Positions 23,101 through 34,675 of a stretch of DNA of 64,000 bases are shown piece after piece (the stretch's first letter is position 1; each line of letters opens with the position of its first letter). Source of the stretch: Oikopleura dioica (taxonomy: Eukaryota; Chordata; Appendicularia; Copelata; Oikopleuridae); assembly GCA_907165135.1 (NCBI GenBank), contig OU015567.1:9119001-9183000 (forward strand), in the 5' to 3' direction. A program made the translations under genes and the position numbers. The notes below the pieces were generated by a model. The model saw only the letters and a program-made list of their open reading frames with translations, was not told the DNA's origin and searched no databases.

Positions 23101-25580
23101 GACAAATTAGCAGTGGTCAGTCAATTCATTATTCATAAAGTTGACAATATTTTCGAGCAAATTGAGAAAAATGAGTATCATGAGGGATGAAGAGTGACTT
23201 TGTCCTAGACATACTGACCGACTGGTAGACTGACCGAGGGAGCTATAAAACCGTACATTAATAGAACGCCAGACAATTAAATTTTATCCGATTTTTTCGA
23301 CCACGATTTTGAAGAATTCAGAGTTTTTCAGCCAAAATTTTCAGTTGGAGTTTTTTGGAATCTGGACACGGGACACCAGGCCGTGGTGTCTAGCTCCACC
23401 TCAGTAGCGCTCATCGTATCCGTTCTTTCCTTTAAAAAGACTCGGGCAAGGGCGATTGTTGAATCAGACCAAGTTACCGGTTAGCCATGTAACTCCTCTC
23501 CTTAGTGAGGATTCCAACCCTTTTCGACTATTTTTGAGGTAGGCGTAAACTCCTCCTTGATTTCAGTTTTCTTCTTGTAATCGGCAGATTTCATTTTGAA
23601 AATTGAGATTTGCCGGTTACAATTATTAACGATAGAATCTTAATAACGGCCAAAGATAACAACATTGGATAACCCTCAAAAAGACTGATTACAATTATTT
23701 AAACATCAACCCAAACTTTTGACGACGCTTTTATTTAAAGAAGATTCCTTCACAAATTGCAGTAAGTTACAGTTTCGTCTCAAGGCCAGCATCTGGCTTT
23801 CAGAAACGATTGAAACTCAAATATTTTTATTCGACGATTCTTGGACTCTCTTTTCGGACCCACTTAAAATTTTAAATTTCTAAATATCAGCGCCTCTATT
23901 CTACTAGAAAAGCGACTGTATCTATGCCTCCCGCAGTTACGTAAGCTGTTGTAAGCTCACACAGGGTTGTATTAACCCTACATAGTTCGATCCAGTGAAC
24001 AATTCGCTGGCTCAAGGCCTAAAACGAACCAAAGAGCTCGAAAATACTTTTTTATGTGTGTTTTTGAGTTTTTGTGCTTGAGATAGAGGGTGGACGAACC
24101 ACTTTAAAAGCTCAAAAAAGGCGAGATGATCATCTTTTTCACAAATTTTGGCAAATTCTTCCTCAACTCGCCCCACTAGAAGACAGACTCGAGCTAGAGA
24201 TACTACATGTTCTAACTAAGCGAGGCACAGAGGAGCAAGGAATTTGCCAAGATCGCCAGGAAAACGCAGCAAAAGTGCGGACGAACTGGCCCTGCTTGGG
24301 CCAGATTCGCGGGTCACCGAACAACACTCACTAGAAAACCTTATTTATACTGTTCCGGCGAATTCAGTTGCGCAATTCAAATGTAAGCGGAAAAAATGAT
24401 ATGACCCAAGTGCAGGGGTCATTCATTAGATGACCTCCAGAATTCTCAAATTTGAACTGTCAAAAACACAGTTTTAGGAAAACACAGTCTTCGATTATAA
24501 AGACCTTATATAACCCCTTCTTAGTGTTCGGAATTCCATAGCATGAAATCATAATTTTATTGCCCAGGATACCATAGGGAGTCAACCGAAAGCCCTAAAC
24601 TGCCTATCGGATAGATCATTATGTAACAAGTCTTCCAGACTGAACTACCAAATCTCCCAAAAAACGCCCAATTTTGAGAGGAGGGGCATTTTTTCTGCGT
24701 CGGGTACATTTTCTTCCAGTCCCCAATTTTCTTGCTCAACGACTTGTAAAATTATAGAAGTATTGTACTCCAATATTCTTATACGTATTTGCAAGGCGTG
24801 CCTTCGATAAAGTACTTGATAATTATGATTTATGGCACCATGAATAAATGTATGCATAATTTAATTTATGCTTCACTTAGCAAAGGAAATCGGCAGAAAT
24901 TTATGCAAGGCCAATTATTTTTTTGGCAACATGTAGTTAGATTGCTTGAACTCTGTCAGTTTTTCGCGACGGCTACAACGGCTACAGATAGGGCCGGTTG
25001 TATGAGACACCAAATCATCATTATCAGTAAAAACAGCACGAGCGAGCGCCGTTTCAAAACAGCTCGGACCTCCTGCCACATTCTAGGACCAAGTATCAGA
25101 TCAAATAAGATAAATTATCGAGAGTGGTCAAAATATAAAACATTTTTCTTCAGAAGGAACGAATTTTTGCGTCAATTTACTCAGTGATTACGTTTTTCCA
25201 AGAACTTTTCCGTAAGTGTTCCTTGAGAAGGGTCTGCCGCAGTAGACCACTCTTCTTTCCAAATAAAATGGAAGTTAAGATTGCCATGGTTTTGGTTTTC
25301 CTACGGTCAATATGTTTTTCTCTGGCGAGCTCCTCTAGTGAGCAAATTTGTTCTTTTGAAATTTTTTTTAGTTTTTTCCTCGTTTTTTGTTCAAAAGCGT
25401 TTTTGCATCGTCGATGACGGTCGTGGCGACATTCTACGTTAAATTATTCGAGATTTTTAGACTTTTTCAATTGCCCACTTGGTCATAAATTAAACGAAGA
25501 AACCTTTAGAAAAAAAAACAACAAAAGCTAAACAAGCATATTCTAGCACGAGACAAAGCAGCAAAAAGCCCGATAGCGAC
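20168..25580. other. Gene-poor region
   Basis: Mostly A/T-rich sequence with short unsupported frames on both strands. One minus-strand exon candidate at about 21393-21270 encodes a signal peptide followed by CWNCDAKNKFDC, reminiscent of the start of a Ly6/uPAR domain, but I could not build the remaining exon. Plus-strand frames at 21435-21629 and 22918-23190 have no recognisable domain. Confidence 0.35.
21270..21393 (-). CDS. Possible first exon of a small secreted Cys-rich protein
   Basis: Begins with MITRILLYVLFMIVSS, a plausible signal peptide, then DVFYCWNCDAKNKFDCNRYG. The CxxC plus spaced Cys resembles the first loop of Ly6/uPAR domains. A donor-like site follows near 21270, but no convincing second exon was found downstream on the minus strand (20841-21120 has two competing frames). 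Confidence 0.3.
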
Positions 25581-26646
25581 ATGAATTTCTTCTTGACTCA
25601 CCAACCCTCTCTCCTTCCCCTCTTCACTCTCTTCCTCCTTACGTCCGCCCAGTCCGGCGGCAACTCCTGCGACTTGAAGAACATTTGCAAGACTAGTTTG
25701 AATAGGGAGACGACCGATTCTTGGAACGCCCAGTCTTGGAACAGTCTTTTAAAATCGACACGCCCCAGACTCGACTTTTTCAACACCTTCATCGACGGCT
25801 TCCTGGAACAGAAAACAGCCATCACCAACATGGACTACGTTCATTGCCTTGTTAACTCCTGTGAAAATGAGCCGATGAAAGTCTTCAAACACCTGGTCCT
25901 CCAACTCAACAAGATCAGCAGAGAGAGCAAAAAAAGTAACTTTTACAACGCGTTTACGATGATCGAAATGGTGATGACCAAGAGACAACGAGAAGACTTG
26001 CACTTTTTGCTGAAGCAACAAGCTATGCGCTCGAGAAAACCATTCCATATCCCGAGTCGAATAACTGCGGAGAACCGCGTTTTCTTCAACGGATGGGAAA
26101 ATGGCTTCGGTTCGCTGGACGAGAAAACTTTTAATAGACAGAATGAAGAATTACGGAAGATTATTATTAAAGATTTCTTGCGCTGGCCGATCGAGCACTG
26201 TGAGAATCATATATTCTCTCTATATAAAAAGTTCCGATATATATTATATATTTATTTATGAATAATAATTATTAACTACTTTTTAATAGATATGGATTAT
26301 ATTATCTCTGCGAAGGACGAAACATTCTCACTTCTTCGAAACCTTTGCCCTGGGGGGAACTCTTTGGCCCGCCGAGCTTTGAGCCGCCGAGGAGACTGGA
26401 ATCAAAGTGTAAGTACAGGCGATAATTCTGAAACTGAGTGGCTAAATCGACGTAGATTCTCGAATTCTGAAATTTGATTTTTAGGTGAATCTTTCCCAGA
26501 ATTATTTCGGCGTCCGATTCAGCGATTGCGAGGCTCGCAAGTCCACATGTACCATGCGAAATCGCGTCTTTGCCGTGGTAGCGCAGTACATACTCGAAAC
26601 CCGACAAAGCTTGAACTCCCAATTCCTCAAGGACGTTTGCCAGTAA
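25581..26646 (+). CDS. Secreted cysteine-containing protein, unknown
   Basis: Exons 25581-26199, 26290-26408 and 26485-26646 with in-phase GT-AG introns give 299 residues. The N-terminus is a signal peptide (LLPLFTLFLLTSAQS). Cysteines occur as pairs or singles at wide spacing (SCDLKNIC, HCLVNSC, LCPGG, DCEARKSTC, DVC); the rest is helical and charged. No domain is recognised. An alternative donor two bases before the stop (CA|GTAAATCC) could join an acceptor at about 26747 and extend the protein with a basic stretch containing furin-like RGRKKR. It may be a house or extracellular-matrix protein, but only by analogy with other larvacean secreted genes. Confidence 0.7.
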
Positions 26647-28274
26647 ATCCTGCCTCCCGAAACAAATGAATCTTCCAAAAATTCTTGACAAGTCTCCAAG
26701 TTCTCTCACTCCATCACTCCATTTTCCTCGAGTTGAGTTCAGAACCCAGATGGTACATTCGGGTGTAGAGGCGGCCGCTCTCTCTCACTCTCGAGGCCGA
26801 AAAAATCGCGCCCGAGGACGAAAAAAGCGAGCGATGATGACCCCTATGTGCTCCCGAGCATGTCACCTTTTGAACTTTTCAACTCTCTCTGCTTCTGCTG
26901 CCAGAACTTCCAATACCACAACTACTCAATTCTCTACTACAGTATTTACCGAGGAGAACATCTATCTCGTCTTTTTCAAATAAGAATCGAAGATGCCTGT
27001 TCTTCGCGGTAACTATCTATCTTGCAAATGTAATTTTATGCTTATCACTATAAGAAAACTTTAAATATCTTGAAAACTCCTTCAAAAACCATCAATAAGA
27101 ATTATACAGAACTCTACCATATATAACTATCTCTACTCTTCACTACCTGCTCGCTATCTAAAGTTTCTTAACCCACAAACTATATAATAATTTCTCCCCT
27201 TCCCTACCTTCGTGTCGTTACGGACCCACTCTGTTCTTTGCCACCCCAATTTTAACAAAAAAACTACCCGTCGAACCTTTGCTGAAATTGACTTTTTGAA
27301 ATAAAAATCAAAATCTTTAATGAAGTAAGGTCGATGATTGCACGCATAAAAACGGAATGATCACTAACTCAATCTTCTTCCTTGACAATCTGAGCATCAG
27401 GAGAAAATACGGTAATGTAACTGTTGTTGTGGCAATCAAGAAATCGACAAAAAAAAAATAAACGCACAATTTTGTGATCACGCCTTCTTTTCCAAAAAAG
27501 CCGGCAACTTGACAACGAACGCAGTATAGGACCTGTAGAACATGTCTTTATTTGATCATCTTCTGAAGGGTAGATTCTTTAACGGATAACTGGAAAGCTT
27601 GTTCTTCCAGAAAGAACGTGTATTTGCCAGGATCAGAAATGAACCGAGTTCAAAGTTCAGGCAAAATATTCTTCTTTGGAATCTGAAAAACGAAAACACT
27701 GTCTATTGCCAACTCAATATCGGTAATAATATTATGGCAGCAGCCGACACTATAATGAGATATCTAAAGATTGTCTGAAAGCGATCGTCTTACTACTGCA
27801 GCTAACAGTTGGCATGCAGACGATATTTTCAACCCTTGTTTTCGACGTTACGTTTTCCGATGCGATTTTTTATCCCAACTGATAAGATATCCACGAATCA
27901 GGATATTTTGATTGATTTGATAATCCAGTCGTCTCGGACGTCTTTTTTCTCGGTTGATAGAACTGATTTTGTAAATCTGACCGAAAAGACGATTAGGAAA
28001 TCGTAACTATATGGCCCGAGATTTGAACCTAGAGAGGAGGTTCATCGGGCGATTTGCTTAATCCCGTAATCACGATTCTTATGAAACAAAAGAAAAAGAC
28101 CGGCAAGTGTATGTACCGACTCAAGATCTGCAGAGCTGACGCGCCATCTACTGCACGCCATCTAGCGCCATGCCTTCTATATAAGAAACATTCCAGCACC
28201 ATTCTTTCATCATATCAGTCCTAATCAGACTAACTATCTACAACCGATAGAAAAAAGCAGCACCAAAAAGCAGC
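26647..28274. other. Intergenic / possible 3' extension of the preceding gene
   Basis: 26740-26985 is open in two frames, so it may hold an alternative last exon of the preceding gene. From 27000 on only A/T-rich spacer is seen. A TATA-like CTTCTATATAAG lies at about 28176-28187, about 90 bp before the next ATG. Confidence 0.4.
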
Positions 28275-28744
28275 ATGCAAATAGGAATCGTTACATTCGC
28301 TACTCTCCTTTCCTTCGCCAAAGCGATGAACTCGTGCAATCTCTGGACGAGAAAAATCGCCCGAACGGAACGTCAAAAGGTACAAATAGTCCACTCAAAC
28401 AAGCCCTAACTAAATCTTCTAGTGGAATCTCTCCGGATCGCGCCCTCAAAAGAAAAACTGCCTAAAAACTTACGGATCGTCAGAGATGACCGCTGATGTT
28501 TTCTTCTGCTCCGATGTTTGCATCATCCCCGACGGATTCGCCTGCAACCCCAACCCAGGATACGGCCGCGACATTTGCGGCATCGACTCTTACTGCGATA
28601 CTACTGAGCGAATCTGCAAGGCTCTTTACGTAAGAACCCACTTTTAATTCACTCATCTAACCTCAACTTTAGTTTGATGAATCCTCATTCTCTTCGTCCT
28701 CTTTCGATGATTTCTTCTATCCCGACATCATCCAATTCGACTGA
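28275..28744 (+). CDS. Small secreted cysteine-rich protein
   Basis: Exons 28275-28379, 28423-28629 and 28673-28744 (introns of 43 bp) give 127 residues. Signal peptide MQIGIVTFATLLSFAKA. The mature part has eight Cys (SCNLW, NCLKTY, FCSDVC, ACNPNPGYGRDICG, YCDTTERIC), compatible with four disulfides, and a Ser/Phe/Asp-rich tail. No family was recognised. The leader context (AAAGCAGC repeats just before ATG) resembles that of the gene at 25581, and a TATA-like box lies upstream. Confidence 0.75.
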
Positions 28745-31599
28745 TTATGGTAGAATCAAATCTCCAAAGACTCAATTTATAACTCTTTTTTCAGAAAAGG
28801 ATCCCAAAAACCGCTCTCAATGTCTCCCAACTTTTCTCCCAACAAAACCAACAAAATGTTCTCCCAAACGCGCTCATCTGTTTGCTACGAAGTAGGATGA
28901 AAGAGGAGCCCACACCAGACCTTCTATGGAAGCACTTCTTCTCAATTTAGACTACCCAAATAATTTTTATACTCGTTCTTACGTTTCTTTTCAATTCGCT
29001 ATTTATACGCTCTTTATTAGCGCTCAAGTGTAGTTATGATCTTTTTATTGACCGGTGAGGTCAGCCTCCGACCAGTTGCTCTGCTGGTCAAGAAGGAGTA
29101 TCTGTGTCTTGCTTACAGTTTACTGTTTACTTTTTCAAAGTTCAATGTATCTGCTGCTTTTGCTCCTTGTCCTAAATCGAGCAGTTGTTGCGACATAGAA
29201 ATGATTGCTCGGTCGATTTTTTTATAAAATACCCGTCCGCTTTTAAAACATAAAAATAGATAAATAAAACAAAAAAAATGCGCTCAAATTTATTTTTTCT
29301 CTTTCTAAGACCTCAGGTTTATTTTCTGGCAGGAACAAACAGTTAAAAAACGGCTATCTTAAGGGGGTACACATCAATAACCGCGGCTTTCGAGCAGTAT
29401 TTTTGTTGAAAAATAATAAAGTGACGCCCTTTTTGTATTTTACGAGAAGACTAAGTTCTTTCAGGAAAAAAATCTACTCAAAAATTCGGTTCTTGATGTC
29501 CAACCCTCAAAAATGTGTATAAAAATGTGCACAAGAAACGTTCCCTTTAAAAGATTCCATGGGAGCAGCATCCACCGCGTTTGAAAGAGTAGCAAGCTTC
29601 TTGGTAGATGACCCTTTTTTGAACTGGCGAGGAAGAAGCTTAATAAAATATCAAGAAGAAAAATTGGAGAACGAGCTATAAAAAAAAATGATGATCGGGA
29701 CAATAAATATAAATTTATTGCCGTTCAAAAAATATGGTGCGATGTCACTGACAGGCAAATTTAATGTTTGATAAGACACCTCCCAAAAAGAATCATCAAC
29801 TCTGATGCAATTTGCACGTTTGGAGAGTTTGAAGAACGTGCAAGAGAAACTCGAAAATATTGATTCAGGGAAGCAGCAAGACTTTTGGCCTTCTTCCCAA
29901 AAGTTCACTTCTATTTCATAAATCAGGCAGAAAACAGGCTGGAACAAGACGCTATATTGCGTCTCATAACAAGCTGTTTTATTGACCAACTCTTTAGTGA
30001 AGGCAATCTCTTTTTTTTTCTCATTGAAATCAAGGAAGAAAGCAAGTCGACTCTTGAAAAAACGGATAATTTATAGACTTACTGGTCAAACCACACTGAC
30101 GACAAATCAATCTTCTTTGAGCCATCGGAAGAGGAAACTGGCAACTGCTGACGTTGGAGACCATTGAAGCCCTTAAAAATCATGATTTCGTTCAATAAAA
30201 ATAGGCTTACCAAAATGAAACGATCGCGAAAAAATTCATATCTCTATTGATCAAAACTTTATTTGAAAACTTCTTTCTGATTGTAATTAATATTGCCTGA
30301 GGCGTGTTCTTGAATCTCTTTTTATACTGTCAGTGCTGCGCGGCGCTAAAGAGAAGGCTCGTTTCAGGGTTGACTTTTTGTTATTCTATTTCATGGACTT
30401 ATTTGGTCAGTCACGTGTTTGCATTTAGATTCTATCAAAATGATTTTAAAATGATATTTATTTAATCTGGATTTGGCGAAAGAAGCGTTTTATTCGGCCG
30501 TTGTTAAATATTGTTTCTTGCATTAAAATTCTCTATAAAAAATATTGATAATTGTCGACAATCGTAAAGTAAAGATAGTCTATTTTAAATAGATCTTAAA
30601 GTTTATCAATTCGATAATACCAACATATATTTGAAATTCGATATATATATTGGCTGTGACGAGGAGAATATTTAATTCAATTTTGGAAAATATCGACTTA
30701 GTGCTTTAAAAGGAGTAAAAGGCTATCTCAAGCAAACTTCCTTGTTATCGACCTCTTCACTGTAATTGAGTCTGATTACTGTATTTAATAGAGATAACAA
30801 GGAAAAAGAGACAAGCGCCATTTCTGCGGTTCTCTTAAAATGTGGTTCAGTCGGTTTACCGCCAAAAGTCACTTTATTAATTAACTGAATCCATTTACAA
30901 AGACAGGGTTTTCCAAAAATGACGTTTAGCAAAGTAAATCGGAAACGAGAAAACCTGATCTGTCATTTATCCAAATTGCCCACTGACTTTTTCCATTACG
31001 CGCAAATCGAGCGGACAGGGACCATTTACGTCATGGCTAGAGACAGACTGTATAAAATCGGCTGAATTTGTCAAGTCAAGACTCGGATCGTCTTTTACGG
31101 AGCTTCTTATTGGCACTTAATCTTTCTCAATTCGTCAATTTCATATTTTATTATATGAATTATTGAAAATACTTACTGAACAATTTCTGTGACTGAAAGA
31201 TTGATGAGTTCAATTTCCATCAGACAGTAAAATCCATTTTTTTCTTGATGAACCCACAAAACACTCGGTATTACATTACATGCCAGTACATGAACCTCGA
31301 TGATTTCCAATAGGTAGAAGTAGTACTACTCATCAATTTCAAATACACGCAGCCATCTCATTACTTATATATTTTCACCAGGACTCGTGGACTCGAGTCA
31401 TATCTGAACATATCGCGCGGCCGAAAATTTGCTGTATTGTGTATTATCCTCATTTTCGCACTGATTGAAATACAATTTAATTATCCAGTTGGATGCAGAT
31501 TGGGGTAAGCAAGCGGTGTAAATAACGTCTCAACAATTCGTTTACGCGAGCATTGGCAAATGCTGCATTATTCATTCAATGAAGTCTGTCGAAAAAACC
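28745..31599. other. Intergenic, no firm gene
   Basis: A/T-rich. Short plus-strand frames at 29559-29681 and 29820-30076 (acidic, helical) may be gene relics but show no domain and are interrupted by stops. No RNA gene was recognised. Confidence 0.35.
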
Positions 31600-31604
31600 G
31601 CGTT

Positions 31605-32376
31605 TGATTAAGGCTATAACGTCTCTTTTGGCCTCTCTGGAAAACGGACTTCCCTTGGTCGATTTTGAAAATTTAAAAGGCAAACATACTTGTTTTCTCC
31701 TAAAAAATTCAAAAATGCCATCAAAAAATACTTTTTTTAGGTAATTTTTAGCTTTAGAATCATTCAAAAATCGCCGATCGGTTTTCCGAGAAAACTAGAG
31801 GTTAAGAGGTAGAATTAATCCGATTATAATATTAACTCGGGCAGATTCTATGATCCCTATGGAAAAAATTTAAAGAAATTGTCCGAATTATGATTATAGT
31901 TCTCTCTTCTTTTAAAACTCTTTTGTTTATAGACTGACGCTTGAGATCCGCGCAGCCAATCAGAGCGCGATGAATCGCTTGACTCACACGCTCGCCAACA
32001 GCGCTCTCTTTTCGGCCTGGAGGATAGCACTCCGCGCAGCGCGTACACGCGCATTTTTATCCTCAGGTGCCCGCACTAACATGGCGCTAGAATGAAAATT
32101 TAAACAGATATCGAAGATTTTTTCCAAAGGGATTGTAGAGAAGGCTTTAATCTATTAACTGATCGAAAAAATCTACCTCTGTAATGGTAAAATTCTTCGG
32201 AAAACCGATCGGCGTTTTTTAAATGATTGTAAAGTCGAAATTTCAAAAGAAAAATAATTTTTGATCGCATTTTTGAAATCTACGATAGATTTTGAGTATA
32301 TAAGCTTTTTAATTTTTGAAATCGACCAAGGGAAGTCGGTTTTCCAGAGAGGCCAAAAGAGACGTTATAGCCTTAA
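31605..32376. mobile_element. Foldback element, arms about 170 bp
   Basis: The left arm (about 31605-31780: GCTATAACGTCTCTTTTGGC, then CTGGAAAACGGACTTCCCTT, then GCCGATCGGTTTTCC) recurs reverse-complemented at about 32195-32376 (GGAAAACCGATCGGCG, AAGGGAAGTCGGTTTTCCAG, GCCAAAAGAGACGTTATAGC). The 400-bp centre contains G/C-rich sequence around 31930-32080. No transposase. It abuts the next element directly. Confidence 0.8.
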
Positions 32377-32730
32377 GTTTTCAGGAGCTAACGTACCCCC
32401 TAGCTCGCTCACATTTTGTGAGCATTTTTCCCTTGCTCGCTTAGTTAAATTTTATCAAAGTCCCCTTGCTCGCTCTCATTCTTGTTTCAGCGCGCTCCAT
32501 TAGTCGCCATCCTTCTTTTACCTCGCGCGCCCTTGTTCGCTCCTCCTCACCCATTTATCCCTTGTTCGCCGCGAGACCGCCAAAGCCTAGCTCGGCTTGG
32601 GTCGCTCTTACAGCTCTTACTGAACTTTCGACTCAAGCTTTTCATAGGGAACTAAATTTTCATTTTCATGAATATTTTGACAGTAACTAAACTTCATTTC
32701 CTCTTTTAAGCGTCCAGTTAAATTTTTGTA

Positions 32731-33396
32731 TCTTAAGGGGAGGTCGACGAGAATCGGGATTTCTGTAACCAAAAATGCGAAAAAACCTGCTTAGATAGGC
32801 GAATTTTGACTTTTCACGCGGAAAGAAAAGGGTTTCAAAAATACAGCGGCGAAAACTAGAAAAAAAATTTTCTCGAAAAAATCTTGAAAAAATTAGGGCA
32901 AAGTGGGGGTGTCTCGTAACCAAAAATCTCGAAAACGGGATTATTTTTTCTCCATCAAATACTGTAAATAGTAAGTTCAAACCCTTAAAAATACAGCGGC
33001 GACAATAAAAAAGGGATGCTTCTCTTGAAAATTTTTTACTGTTGATTAAAAATATCCGATTTTCCTTAAAATCGTCATTTTTGCTCATTTTTTACAGCGA
33101 ATTTTACAAAACTCGCGGAGACTCGTAATTTTTTACTGATAATGATAGAAAAACCATTAAAAACAATATCTAGCAAAAAAAATTCGGATAAAGACTGTTT
33201 TTGTGTGAGAAAGCCAACTTTAAAATTTCGTGAAATCTCGAATTCCAGACACAAAATCGAAAATTTTGTTAAAAAAAGTTTATCAATGCGCAAAATGCTG
33301 GAGACCAAAAATGCTCCTTTTCTATTAAGGAATCCAAAAATATTGTCAAAATTTTGAAAAAGCGAAAAAATTTCTCGTCGACCCCCTCGTTAAAGC
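32731..33396. mobile_element. Nested inverted-repeat element with TTAA ends
   Basis: The left end TTAAGGGGAGGTCGACGAGA and right end TCTCGTCGACCCCCTCGTTAA are inverted copies with small differences. The 665-bp interior contains repeated lines such as AATACAGCGGCGA (two copies, about 32840 and 32990) and CTCGTAACCAAAAATCTCG. No coding frame of note. Confidence 0.6.
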
Positions 33397-33486
33397 AACG
33401 CGGTATTATGCCGTAAACTTGATAGTTTGACTTTATATGTACATTTATACTCAAAATAGTCGAATCTTCATGTTGACACTGGTTCC

Positions 33487-33922
33487 AGAGTTGCAAATTT
33501 GCTGAGCTGAGTGAGCTGAGCAGTCGCTCAGCTCAGTGATTTTGGAAAATGATCTGATCTGCTCAGCTCAGCTCAGACAATTTTCACTCAGCTCAGCTCA
33601 GCTCAGCTCCATTATTTTCGAACATGATCTGTTCTGCTCAGCTCAGCTCAGCTCAGCTCAGACGATTATCACTTAGCTAAGCTCAGCTCAGCTCAATGAT
33701 TTGAATACAATTTTACTACCGAAAAACAGTAAAAACAGCTCAGCTCAGCTCTAATTAGGGTCCGCTCAGCTCAGCTCAGCTCAACTCTCTTAAACAAAAG
33801 GTCTGCTCAGCTCAGCTCAGAAACCTCCGAAGTAGGCCAGCTCAGCTCAGCTCAGCTCAGAGAAATTTTTTCGCAGGTCAGCTCAGCTCAGCTCGGAAAA
33901 ATTAATCAAAATTTGCAACTCT
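33487..33922. mobile_element. hAT-like mini-element filled with GCTCA repeats
   Basis: The termini AGAGTTGCAAATTT (left) and AAATTTGCAACTCT (right) are exact inverted repeats of 14 bp. Between them about eight tracts of (GCTCA)n/(CTCAG)n alternate with short unique spacers. The design matches the elements at 15083 and 57002 (short inverted termini plus a single pentamer word), but the terminus does not start with CAGGG and I found no 8-bp duplication. Confidence 0.65.
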
Positions 33923-34675
33923 CGAGGAAAATGGCATTTTATTTTTTTATAAAAACAGTCTCAAAGTTTCAATCCATGTATTTCGAGTACTTTTGTTTAC
34001 TTAAAATGGAGTGTCCAAATTTCTTCTTATTAAGAAGATATGAAAATTTGACAAAATGGACGTGAAAGAGCATAAAAAAATAAGTTTGCTTGGAAAAAAT
34101 CATGAAAATCGAATTTTGAGACCATTCTACGAGTTAAAAAGCCTTTTAAAAGTGAAAAAGAAAGTGAGCAACGCGTTATAAAGCGTTCTCGCGGGGCTTC
34201 AGGAGCGAACAAGGGATAAATGACGGAGAAAGGCGGGCGAGCAAAGGTGCGCCGTCGAAACCAAGGAGGGCGAACAAGGGGTCGTAGAATGCAAAAGAAG
34301 GAAAGCGACCAACGGATCTTGGTAACAAAAAGCGAGCGACCAAGGGGGTCTTGTTGGAGTTTAACTAAGCGAAAAAGGGAAAAATGTTCACAAAATGTGA
34401 GCGAGCTAGGGGGGGGGGTACGTTACTTTACTGTAACCTCTCTTGAATAATTTTCCTTTATTCTCGATCCCGGACATGCACTCTTACATCGCAAAAATAC
34501 CTAGCTGGCAGAAAAAGCTCTTTTTTTCTTGTTCAAACAGGGAAACAAAGATGTTATAAAACTTGTGAAATCAGAAAGAAAAACTGTTTTATTGAAGGAA
34601 TTTATTGAAATGAAAAGTAGTCAGATACTTGAGCTGTTACTTTTCAAGACAAACAAGATGTGAATAAACTGCGAG

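Larger units (their letters stand above)
32389..34425. mobile_element. Long terminal-inverted-repeat element with GCTCGC-type subterminal repeats
   Basis: The ends TAACGTACCCCC...TAGCTCGCTCACATTTTG (left) and its complement (right, about 34375-34425) pair over roughly 220 bp. Each arm repeats a TTG(C/T/G)TCGC word many times (CTTGCTCGC, CTTGTTCGCC). The interior holds two further elements (32731-33396 and 33487-33922). No intact transposase was found, so it is non-autonomous or disrupted. I did not find a clear target duplication. Confidence 0.75.

Noticed and set aside
22918-23190. 90-codon plus-strand frame
   Set aside because: Hydrophobic/polar mix without a domain, no supporting exon structure; left unannotated.
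24074-24334. 86-codon charged frame that looked like a retroelement remnant
   Set aside because: No reverse-transcriptase, integrase or nucleocapsid motif was visible.
28010-28075. tRNA-like T-loop sequence (GGTTCAAATC on the minus strand)
   Set aside because: T-stem and acceptor stem do not pair; no anticodon arm could be drawn.
33490-33900. Regularly spaced repeats resembling a CRISPR array
   Set aside because: Eukaryotic setting; repeat units are runs of a pentamer of variable length with irregular spacers and inverted termini, so it is an element or satellite.
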